64,000 nt of DNA from Chlamydomonas reinhardtii. Lineage: Eukaryota; Chlorophyta; Chlorophyceae; Chlamydomonadales; Chlamydomonadaceae. The position numbers and the translations under genes were made by a program. Where the stretch lies: positions 4,326,488 through 4,390,487 of the forward strand of contig NC_057020.1 in assembly GCF_000002595.2 (NCBI RefSeq). Reading direction: 5' to 3'. Shown one piece after another: positions 44,755-55,500 of the stretch. Positions within the stretch are counted from its first letter, which is position 1. Each line of letters opens with the position of its first letter. Under the pieces are notes generated by a model, which was not told the origin of the DNA, did no database searches, and saw nothing but the letters and a program-made list of their open reading frames with translations.

Positions 44755-47700
44755 ATGGCCTACCGAGCAGAGGAGGTGTCAGGCGTTCGCGGCGTGCGCT
44801 GTCTGGTCACGCGCCCCTTCTACCCGCAGCAGCACCAGCAGCAGCGGCTGCAGCAGCTTCAACAACAGCCCGGAGCCGGAGCCGGAGCCGGCGTGGCAGC
44901 GGGGACCGCAGGGGGAGGCTCGGCGACTGGCAATAAGCAGCAGCAGCCGTCACCGCCTCGGCCGCCGGTCCTCCAAAACCTCGCATTCATGGAAGACGGG
45001 CGGGTGATCGTGTTGGCGGGCGGGCCGCCACCTGCTACTGCCGCCGCCCAGCAGACTGCTACAGCCGGCGGTAGCAAGGAGGAGCAGCGGCAGCAGCCTG
45101 GACCTGGGCCGCCGGGGCCGGGGGGCCGGCACGGGCCCCCCGGGTTCCGGTTGGGCCCCTCACTGCGGATGTACTGTGGTATCACTGGAGAGGTGGGTGC
45201 TCGCTGGCTGGTGGGTGCCTTGTACTTGTGGGCGGCCTCATAAGGGCTGCCTCGCTTGGAAGGCGGCGGGAGCGATTCAAGATGGGGTAGGAAGAAGGAG
45301 GAGGCGGCTTGTGTCGCTGCTGAGGAGTGAGGACCCAGCTGCCTACTGCAGACACGCCAACTGCGCCTGCCCCGTGTCAAAACCCAAACCCAATCCCATG
45401 CATGCCCATGCCCATGTGCTCCTCTCCATCCCCGCAGCCCTACGCGCTGTCTCACGGCGACTGCTGCGCCGTTTTCGAGCCGCTGAGCGGTGCCGCCTAC
45501 TTCAGTGACGGACTGGCGCTCATGAGGCTGGACGGAGCAGACGAGGTGCGCGGGCGGTTGGGCGGTTGGCGGTTAGGCGGTTGGGTGAACGTGCATGTAT
45601 GTGCGTGCATGCGTGCGCGCGCGGTGACTGATGGGCAACTGGGTCAAGCACTGTCCGGCACCGCTGCCGGCCCAATTGTAACACGGCTGGGCGGGCATTG
45701 CTGCAACACTGCTGCGGGGGCGCTGCTGCAGGTGGCACTGGTGGCGGGCAGTCATGGCGAGTTCGGAAACGAAGACGGCGTCGGGCCGGCGGCACGATTC
45801 CAGGTGAGCTATGTGTGTTCGCGTGAGCGTGTGTGTGCGCGTGTGTGTGCGTGCGCGCGTGCGTGTGCATGTGTTCAACAAAAGAAGAGGAGAGAAATAC
45901 GCAGTATAGCTGTGTACTTATGAGTAGTGGGCATGATGATTCGGATAGATACGCCAACGCTCGACTACCGTACGCCCCTGCATCTCCAACTGCAACTCCC
46001 CCTTTTCACGGCCGCTGCTGTCGCTGCCGCTGCCCAAGGTAATTGTGGCCCTGGCGGTGGACGGCCGCGGCCACATCTACGTGGCAGACCACGACGTCAT
46101 ACGGCGAGTGGCTGTAGCAGGCAGCAGCAGCGCCGCCGCCGTCGCGCTGCTACAGTTCAGCGGCGGCGCTTCCCGCAACAGCGCCAACAGCAGCCACAGC
46201 CAGCAGCAGCGCGGAGCAACCGCGGCGGCGGGCGCCGGCGGCGGCGGAAACTTGGATTCAGGAGGCGGCGGGAACGGCAACGGCGGCGGTGGCAGCGGGT
46301 CTGACTCGCGTTCCGCTGGCAGCTCCGAGTGCGGCGGTGCCGCCGCGTACGGCGTCGTAACCACCCTAACCAACGGCCGCGCGCCCGACGGGCAGTCGTG
46401 GTGGGCGCTGTCGTACGACGTGGCGGCGCACGCGCTGATCGCCGCCACCCGTACGGAGGTCTTCCGGATCCCGTTGCCAGCGGTTGCCGGCGGGCGGCCG
46501 CCGTCGTCGGCGCCGCGGCCGCTGGCTGGCGGCGTATGGGGCCGGGCCGACGGCGTCGGCGCCGCCGCCAGCTTTGCGAGCGTTTCGTGTCTGGTGGCGG
46601 TTGGTGTGGAAGGTGTAGTCCTGGCGGCGGATGCCGGGTTGCTGCGACGCATCGACCCGCGAGGTCGTGTGGCCACGCTGCCGCTCGTGTCGGCGCCCAG
46701 CGGCAGCAGCATTGACGGCAGCGGCGGCGGCGTCGGCGGCAATAGCACGGGAGGCGGTGGCGGCGGTGCCCCGGCCCAGCTGCCTAAGAAGCCCACGGCT
46801 ATGGCAGTGCTGCCGCAGGGCTGCGTGGCGGTGTGCGCCGGCGGCGGCGGGAGGCTGGTGCTTGTGTGGCCGCCGCTGCCACAACTGCCGGGCTCGTCAG
46901 CCGCCGCCGGCGCCGAAGGCAAGGGTGGCAATAAGCACCAGAAGCAGCAGCACCGGAAGCATCACGAGCTGGGGAGCTCCAAGAGCTCTCATCTCGCAAC
47001 CATTCCCTCAGGCGACCTTAGCACCCATACAACAGCAGGTGCCGCGGGACGCGCCTGCGGCGCCGCCGCCGCCTCGCACGCCAGCCCCGCTGCGGCCGCC
47101 GCCGCCGCCACCGCCTTTGGCTCTCTCATAAGCACGTCCACCGGCAGTGGCAGCAGCGCCGCAACTACTGCGCCCTTGACGCCGCTGCTTTCGCCGGCGA
47201 CGTCGGTGGCGGCGCCGCCGCTGCTGGCGGAGCTGCTGTCGCAGGCGAGCGCTGGCAGCGGCGGCGCCGGCGGCGCCGTTACTGTGACGGTGCGCGTGGG
47301 TCCGACGCGGCGTGCGTTTGTTGCGCACCGCAGCGTGCTGTGCGCCTACTCCGAGTATTTCAGGGAGCTGCTGCTGCCATCCCCGCAGTCACCGAAGGTG
47401 CAGAAAGGGGAGCTGCTACAGCCAGCTGCTGCGGCGGGAGAGGCAGCATCGGGAGAGGCAGCGGCGGGTGCTACAGCCGAGGCCCCGGCAACGCCTGCCG
47501 AGGCACGTGCTGATGCTGCTGGTGCGGGCGACGGTGGCAGCGGTGACGGCAGCTGTGACGACGAGCCGCGGCAGAAGCGCAACGGCAGTAGCGGCGGCAG
47601 CAACAGCCGCGAGGCGCAGCAGCCGCAGACGCCGCAGGCAGGGCGGCGGCAGCTCACTCGCTCATCAAGCGCAGGAGCCGCCGGCCTGGGAGGCGGCGGC

Positions 47701-48695
47701 GGCGGAAACCGCAACAGTCCCGACGGCGGCCGCCGCAACGGTAGCGGCGGCAGCAGTGGCGCGGCTGCGGTCGCTGACGAGCCGCCAGCGTCGCAAGCTC
47801 TGCCGCAATCCACCGAAGGCCCGGATCCAGCCTCTCAAGCCGGCGCTCCTGCTACAGCCACCGCCGCCACCGCAACCACAACCGCCGTGAGCCCCGAGCC
47901 CGCCCAACCACCGCCGCCGCCGCCGCCACAGGAAGTCGAACTGCTTGAGTACGACGCCGACGCGTTCGCCGTACTTCTGTCGTACATGTACAGCGGCGTG
48001 CTGCTCGTACCGGACGGCCTCGTGCGGCCGGCGGCGGAGCTGACGTCGCGCCTCCGCATGGCGGCGGCGGCGGCGGAGCTGCAGCGGCGGCTGGTGCCGG
48101 CGGCGACGCCGGGCACCGTGGTGGAAGACCTGCTGTGGGCAGGTGCGGCACTGCTACGTATGTCCGTGTCACCGCGACCTGTCGTACCGTGTCGTGTTGT
48201 GTTGTGGGTGGGGGGCTGTGTTCGAGAACAGTACAGAGGCCGCTCAGGGCTTCCCAAGGAGTGTGTGTACCGGTGTTCCAAGGCATGTGCTAGCTGTCAC
48301 ACACCGAAGTGTCCTCCCGCTCTTCCGCGGCCCCTCAAGCTCTTGTGCAATTTCTCAAACGCACAGAGAAGCACGGACTGACACAGCTGCTGGCGGCACT
48401 GAAGGCTTATTTCTTGGAGCATCGGCGCCAAGTGGCGGCGGCGGCGCCGGAGGCCCTGCGGCGGCTGGCACGCGGTAGTCCCGAGCTCACAGCGGAGCTG
48501 CTGCTGGCGCAGGACAACGAGGCACTGGGGCAGGGGCCGGCGCAGGGGCAGGCGGCGGGAGTGGGAGGAGGGGCGGGAGGTGGCGGTGGAGGTAAAGGAG
48601 GAAAGGTCGGAGGTGGTGGAGCGGCAGATGGCGGGATGAAGAAGGGGAAAAAGGGGAAAGAGGAGGGCACGGGATGCGCGTGCATTGTGTCCTGA
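44755..48695 (+). CDS. BTB/POZ protein with N-terminal NHL repeats and C-terminal CaaX box
   Basis: Exons 44755-45192, 45438-45545, 45732-45803, 46039-48142 and 48340-48695 give 1025 residues. The N-terminal half has NHL-type beta-propeller elements: VALVAGSHGEFGNEDGVGPA followed by ARFQVIVALAVDGRGHIYVA and later GVVLAADAGLLRRIDPRGR. A BTB domain starts near residue 619 (VTVTVRVGPTRRAFVAHRSV, YSEYFRELL). It is interrupted by about 180 low-complexity residues and resumes at LLEYDADAFAVLLSYMYSGV near 841. A BACK-like helical region follows (FLKRTEKHGLTQLLAALKAY). The tail is Gly-rich, then lysine-rich (KKGKKGKEEG), and ends CACIVS, whose last four residues fit a CaaX prenylation box. BTB proteins often recruit cullin-3 ubiquitin ligases; that role is inference here. 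Confidence 0.9.
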
Positions 48696-49572
48696 GTGGG
48701 GCCCGATGGGAGGCTGCGCAGTGGGCTGCAGGGTACCGGTATGAAAGAAAGGGTTGGAGCCTTGTTGGAGGGGTGGTCGGATAGCAAAAATGGGGACCAA
48801 TAAATGGTAGCGCTCGCTCTGGGGGCTACTGCTGATTGGGTGTGACTTCTTTCCCTGACCAACGTGAGCACATCGGGACACCGGATGCAGGCTCGGCATA
48901 CGCATGCATTGCCGCTCGCCAACCGGGTGAGCGAGTTGCAAAGGTTTACATATCACTGGACCAACGAAAGCGTGGAACAATAAAATGGACATGGATTACG
49001 GTGCCGGGCAGCGGGACTGCGGGAGGCAGTGCACTGGTGTCCTAGTGGTGCGGATGATGTTGCGGAAGGGTGGGTGTTGGGTGGGCGCTGGGTGGAATGG
49101 GTGCTGCCGTGCTGGGCACGGTTTGGGGCACGGTTGGATGGGGCACCAGAATGTTGCCCGGCCCTGCAGTAGTGTCACAGCATGATGGTACGCATCCGGA
49201 TCCAAGATCCTGCCCGCTCCGCTGATTCCCATCGTGAACCGGGCGGGCAACAGCAGACGGATGGGACGTTGGCATGTTGAAGTATAGAGAAAGACCTGGT
49301 TGCGCATGACTGCATGAGGCACGAGAGGACGGAACTTGCCACACCGGTAGTTTTGGCCGTAGGTTCGGGTGGGCGCCGCATGGGTGCATGTCAGTGGGGT
49401 GCACTCTCGCACAACGTCGTGTTGAGGCTTTGGAGCAATGACGCCTGAACGAAGCTCACGTGAAGGTCGCACGTAGTGACACAGGGTCGGTGGCGAGCTG
49501 TTGAGATGTAATGACAGGGGGGGGTAGGAACAAACTTTTTTGACCCCATGCCACCAAACCTCCCGGACCCCC

Positions 49573-50090
49573 CGACCGACCGACCGACCGACCCCCCCTG
49601 CTGTACGACCCCCCAAAACCCCCTCAGAACCCCTTATTTTTTTGTCAGGTTGATGCCAATCGACTGCTCTCGATGAGCTCTATCGCTGTGTAAATTATCC
49701 GCCTTGGGAGCACACTTTGACCGACCGACATGTGGACATGTGCACATGTGCACCCGTGTGCTGACAAGTATCCTAATAGACTGGCCTGCTATGCAACGGC
49801 TTACTCCAATGTTCCTTGATGATACGAAATGTGCTGACACGTTCATCCATGCAAAAGCCGGCCGGCACCGGCCTGTCCCTGACCAGTTCCCCAGGCATCG
49901 CCCGACATGCCGACATGCCGCTCCCCAAACTACCCCATATTATGCATGTGTGCTAAGTCTGGGGTATACCTACGCACGCCTCGTTGAGCTGCACCCATTG
50001 CGCCGCGCGCTGCAGTACAGAAGCGCTAGGAACAAAACTTGGCACGAACCTGTGCAAAACCTCTTGGGACCCCAGACCGACCGACCGACC
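49573..50090. repeat. Degenerate repeat zone with GACC arrays
   Basis: Two short CGAC/GACC arrays (about 49573-49592 and 50074-50090) and a single GACCGACCGAC at about 49720 bracket sequence that shares short phrases. Unit length was not determined. Confidence 0.4.
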
Positions 50091-50254
50091 GGCCACTTTG
50101 AGGGGTCATAACTTTGCACCCAGAAACCCATTTTCAAATTTGAAAGCGGATTCGTGATTTTCTCGTTGAGCTCTATCCATTTGAGGCATGGGGTCTGTTT
50201 CGGAAGATTCTACCCCCCCCCTGGTAATGAGGTGGGAGAAAGCTGACAATGGAG

Positions 50255-50259
50255 TTACA
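50255..50259 (-). terminator. TGTAA polyadenylation signal of the TIR/beta-helix gene
   Basis: TTACA on the plus strand, TGTAA on the transcript, about 240 nt after the stop codon. Confidence 0.45.
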
Positions 50260-50496
50260 ACTCGGCCGAACCCCGCACACAGGCCCAGTTGCCCGCAAGG
50301 TATCGCAAAGATTCTAGGAGGTTCTGACAATGGTTCTGCGCCCATGTGAACTGTGTTCGATATCATTCCGTGTGCCGCGCCACGACAGCCATTGCGCATC
50401 TCACATGCCACACGCACACCACAACTGCGGCCACACACACTCCCGTCGCTGGGCCAGTATTAACAACATTCCCCCCTCCTTCCCCATTACCCCATT

Positions 50497-52370
50497 CTAC
50501 TTCTTGCCACCCTTGCCGCCCTTGCCCTCCGGCAGCAGCTCCTGCACCGCCCCGCCCCGCGCCACCACCGGCTTTTCATCCATGACGCACTGCCGAGTGC
50601 CCAGCCAGCTGCCCGCCCCCGCCACCTCGCTGGGCAGCTTGTTGCCGCGCACTGCACAACGCGTCAGCTCACAGCGCCCGCCGTCCTTGACAGCCATGCC
50701 GGCCTGGGGGCACACACGTGAGCATGTGTGTGGGATTGTGGGTGTTGAGAGGGGAACGGTGGCGACCCATGGCATCCGTAGTAGCAGCCCCGTGCCACCG
50801 CACGCGCTGACACCTGGTGTACCACACAAAAAGCGCAACGACACAGTCCCTTCATTTTGCTGTTGTTTGAACACACACTCGCAGGCACGTACACGGGCAC
50901 CCACCTGCACGTTGGTGTTGAAGCGACAGTCCTGCGCCACCGCCTGTGTGCCGGCGCCCCACACGATGAGGGCGCACATCTTGTTGCCAATGGCCTCACA
51001 GTTGACCAGGTCAACCTTGGCGGCCCCGTTGACCAGCAGGCCCGCCTGCTGGTTGTACGACAGCGTCACCTGCAGGGGCGGCGGCAAGGCAGCCAGAGGC
51101 AGCCGGATTTGAGATCCATGTGGTGGGCACGGTCTCGTTTCGACGTCGCGCTCCCTCACCACCATCACTTCTCCGCGTCCGGGCATCAAGCTCTCCGACG
51201 CTGTGCATTGCCTTCCGCCGGATCACCGGTGGGGCTGGGCGCCATTGGCACAGCCCGCCCTTCCCATTTCCCATCTCCCTTCTCCCTGGGCTCGAACCCA
51301 TGAAACAATGTTGCTGTTGATTGTCCCTTCTCCCTCTTCCCTCTCCACTCTGACCCGCTTCTCTTTGTACGCATGGCCGCACCTGCCGCAGCGCCGCGAA
51401 GGAGCCCTCGCCGCGCACCAGCACGCCGTGTGTGCGGTTGCCGCCCGCGCCGCAGCTGGTCATGCGCGCCGAGCCGCCCTGAGCCACCAGCAGACCCGAC
51501 TGCACACGTGGGGACGCAGCACATACACATACACACATGCACACACACAGGCAGGAAGGCAGGAGATGGATGCAAGAGGGTGTTAGTCGGGGTGATGAAT
51601 ACTCAGCCATGGGAAGAGGCGAGGCCGCACCGCCTCCGTGCGCCGGACTGGGCCAACCAGGCCCCTGGGCTCTGCTGGCTGCAATAATACCTATCCACCT
51701 CACATCGTGCCGGCCCCACGCTCAAACGCCCCACGCCACCCCACCCCACACACACGCCCCCACGCCCACCCACCCCCACCCCCCCACACACACACATGCC
51801 CCCACGCCCACCTCCCCCCCCCACACACACGTCCCCACGCCCACCTGGCTGTTCTGGCTGAGCTTGCAGTCAATGGCTGTGAGTGTGGTGCCGGGCTCGC
51901 GCACCTCCACCCCCGCCAGGGTGTTGCTCGTGGACTCACACCCCACCAGCTCCACCGTCGCGCCCGCGTAGATGCTCACGCCCGTCTGCACGGCCGGCAG
52001 GCGCGCAGGCATCCACAGCGTGGAGATAAGAATGGTTGGGAGCTTTAATTGACCTCAAACGATGCGCGCGCAACCCTCCTCGGGCATATAAAGCCCACCT
52101 TCCACCCACGGCCGGCCTTTCCGCACTTCCGCACCCCCCCTCCGAGCCCCTCCCCTTCCCACACACGCTCCCCCACACACGCTCCCGACCTCAACGCCGC
52201 CCATCCCCCCTCCGCCCCGCTTTGGTCCGCACCTGGTTGCCGCTGACCATGCACTTGTCGGCCCGCACCCTGCAGCCGCCGCCCACCGCCAGGCCCACGT
52301 GCATGGAGCTGTTGGCCAGCGTGCACGCCGCCAGCTGGGCGCCGCCGCCCGCCTCCACCTGGTGGGGTAG

Positions 52371-52424
<54 letters not shown>

Positions 52425-52494
52425 AAGAGCACAAGGAAAACGTTGCGCAAAGACAGTGTATGCGATGCAGCAAAGCGACGGTTGCAAAGCGACG

Positions 52495-52530
<36 letters not shown>

Positions 52531-55500
52531 TGAAGGGTCGCAAAGATAGCACAGCGGAAGTGGAGCGAGGTAGACAGCAGGAGGGGTGCTTGCATGTGTG
52601 TAGGGTGCGTATTTCAGTCAGCGCCCTACGTCCTAAGGAGGCTGGAGTGTAGGAGTTTACGAAGGGGGGTGGAGTGGGGCTACACGCCCGAGCCCAAAGG
52701 AATAGGTCCCAATTGCGGCGTGGTGTGACCATGAATGGAAATGGTTCGAGGTGAGAGGCATGAGAGGGCAAGAGCCCGACAACCCGGAAAACGCGGCAGT
52801 GGACAGCAACAGCCTCAGGGCGTCATACGAGGTGGACTGGGTTGCTCATGTGGTCATGTGCTTTGGGGGTGGCAGGCAGGCCGCCTGGTGCTCCCCGCCG
52901 GCGACAGGGCCTACAGGAGTGCAGGTACGCACGCACTGGCCGCAAGCCACGCACCTGCAGGCAGGGCCCACACGTGTTCTGCAGGTGGCAGCTGCGGCCG
53001 ATGAGCACACTGCCCGCGTCGCGCACCCACACGCCGCCGCCGTCGCGCGCTTCGACCTGTGGCGCAGGCAGGTTGGGGCAGTGGAGCCAGGTGGATCCAG
53101 GCGTGCAAATTAAGTGCCGATGGGGGGGAGGAGGGGGCAGTTCATTATTGAGGCCAAGGAGCAAGTGGCGGGGGGCTGGGGGGCAGAGTCACGGAGTGGA
53201 GGTGAGCCTTCAGCTGCAGCCCTTGTTACTGGATATCACGGAACGGAGGAAAGCAAGGGGCGGCTACCAGCAGTCCCCACGACCAGCATCCCACAGAACC
53301 TGATTTGATATGCGCCCGCGGTGGGACGACGCCGTACCGTACTGTGCAACCACACGCACCTGGCACTCGTGGAAGGCCGCCGTTGCGCCCGACGCCAGCC
53401 ATAGCGCCAGGTGTGGCCCGTGGTTCGTAAACTGCGGCCGGACAGGTTGGCAGCCGGGCGGGGGAGTGCTTCTCGGCGTGGGAGGGGCCGAGTAGAGTGG
53501 GTTTTGATGTGGGTCAAACCGTATACAAGCCCACACAATAACCTTTTTTGACACAAAATCCAAAACCCTTACCCAATCACCGCCCGCATACAAGAACAGC
53601 AACCACCAAATAACAGCATTAGAACACCCCATGCAACACACGCGTGTCTGGGCGCACCTGGCAGTTGAAGGCGCGAAGCCCAACAGCGCCAGCCGCCATC
53701 ACCACCATCGCCCGCCCCATCTCGTAGACGGCTCCGTACCCCACCACACCGCCGGCACCGTCGCCATTGTCGATGCCTCCTCCTGCTCCCCCGCCGCCGC
53801 CTGCTGCGCCCGTCGTGCTGAGTTTCTTTCTTGAGGCGCGCGCCCCGGCCTGCCGTAGTTCCGTAACCACCGAGATTTGGTCCAGTACGATGCCTGCAGC
53901 CCATTCGTACAGGATGCCATCCAGCATAACAACAGTTACCGAGCAGACCGCAACCGATCTGTGCCGCATCTGTTCATGAGCTACCCCGCTGGAAGTAAGG
54001 TCACCCTTTTGCAAGCCCCTGGTCATGTTCGCCGAGCCGACGGACATGCCTGTTCTCATTCGAATGCAGCATCAACAGCTGCTGCTAACCGCCCTCAACC
54101 GCTATAAACCGCTCCCAACCGCCCCTTCAACCTACCCGGCGACAGGATGCGAAACTCCTGGTCCTGCCGCAGCTTGATGCAGCCGTTCCGCAGCGTCACG
54201 TGTGGCCTGGGGAACGGCCGAGGGGATGGGTGAACACGTGCGCAGGCACGCGTGTGGTTTAGCGAGCAGGAGGGAACGGAAATTGCAAAGGGGCACATGT
54301 GCTTTCACAATGAGTGCGCAAGCTGCGCCTGTGCCGTGAACCACTTGCAGCGGCTTCTTTCGCCTGGCTGCGACACGAGCGGGTTGGGTTAGGAACGCAC
54401 CTGCACTCATAAGCACTCCCAGCCCGCAATCCCCCACAACCCCCTCCTCCTCACCGGCTGAGCAGCAGTGTCCCTCCAGTGGCCGGACTTCCCGCCGCCG
54501 ACAGCGCCGCCGCCGCCGCCGCGTCCGCCAGCATCAGTTGCGGCAGGTCGCCTGAGAAGGTCTCCCCGCCCAGGTCCAGAACTGTGGGCCGCACCGTCAG
54601 ACTCAGACGGTCCACGATCTCCTGTGAGTGGAGGAGGAGGAGGAGTAGAAGGGCCTTGTTCACGCCAGTCTCAGAAAGCAACAGGAGAGGGGGCTTGCAA
54701 GGGCTGTCGCTACCTTTCTCCAGCATCCGCAAACCCAACCCCTGACCCGCACCACCGCACCGCCACCGCACCACCCTCACTCTCACCGCCGCACCACCAC
54801 CGCACCACCCTCACCGCTGCACCACCCTCACCCTCACCCTCTCCACCGCACCGCCAGCCGCACCACCAGCCCGCACCTGCAGCTGTCGCGTGTAGCACTT
54901 GACGACCGCATAGTCCTCCTCCTTGGGGTCCTCCGGCCCCGGCTGGAAGCACCACTCCACGTCAGACGTGTAGGCGCTGGTGCGGCCGGCGGCGGCGGCG
55001 GCGGCGGCGCCGTCCACCGCGTTGGGTGCCGGCATGACGCCCGCGGCTTGGAGCCGGTCAAGCAGCTCGCCCATGACGCCCTGCATGAGCACGAAACAGA
55101 TGTCAGTTACGGGTGGAACCCTGCATGTTCAGGTAGAAAACTGGCGTTTACCAGGTTACATGCAAGCTAAACACGGAGTACGGCCTGCCACTCCTGGCCA
55201 AGCCAGTTTCAAGACGCGTGACGGCGTGCGTGAGCCACACTGACCAACCCGCCCCGCAGCGCCTCCACCCCCAAACCCTACGCCACACCCCACCCACCCC
55301 TCTTTTGTTCTGCGTCCTCGTGTCTTTCCCTGCTGAACCCAAACCCATCCCACCCCACCCCACCCCACCCCACCCCACCCCACCCCACCCCACCCCACCC
55401 CACCCCACCCCACGTCCCCACCCCCCCCACCCCCCCCCCCCACCCCACCCCACTCACCCCGCAACCCCCCTCCCCTCCCCTCCCCTTCCTTCCCTCCCCC

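Larger units (their letters stand above)
48696..50496. other. 1.8 kb between two convergent genes, with degenerate repeats
   Basis: No gene is supported. GACC/CGAC tetranucleotide arrays occur near 49573 and 50074. The phrase (T/A)GAGCTCTATC occurs near 49675 and 50167, and TTGAGCTGCACCC near 49983, so an old dispersed or tandem noncoding repeat family is likely. The TIR gene's polyadenylation signal is at 50255-50259. Confidence 0.5.

Noticed and set aside
52055-52771. Thr/His-rich minus-strand frame over the TG arrays
   Set aside because: It is the translation of dinucleotide repeats in a TIR-gene intron, out of phase with the real exons.
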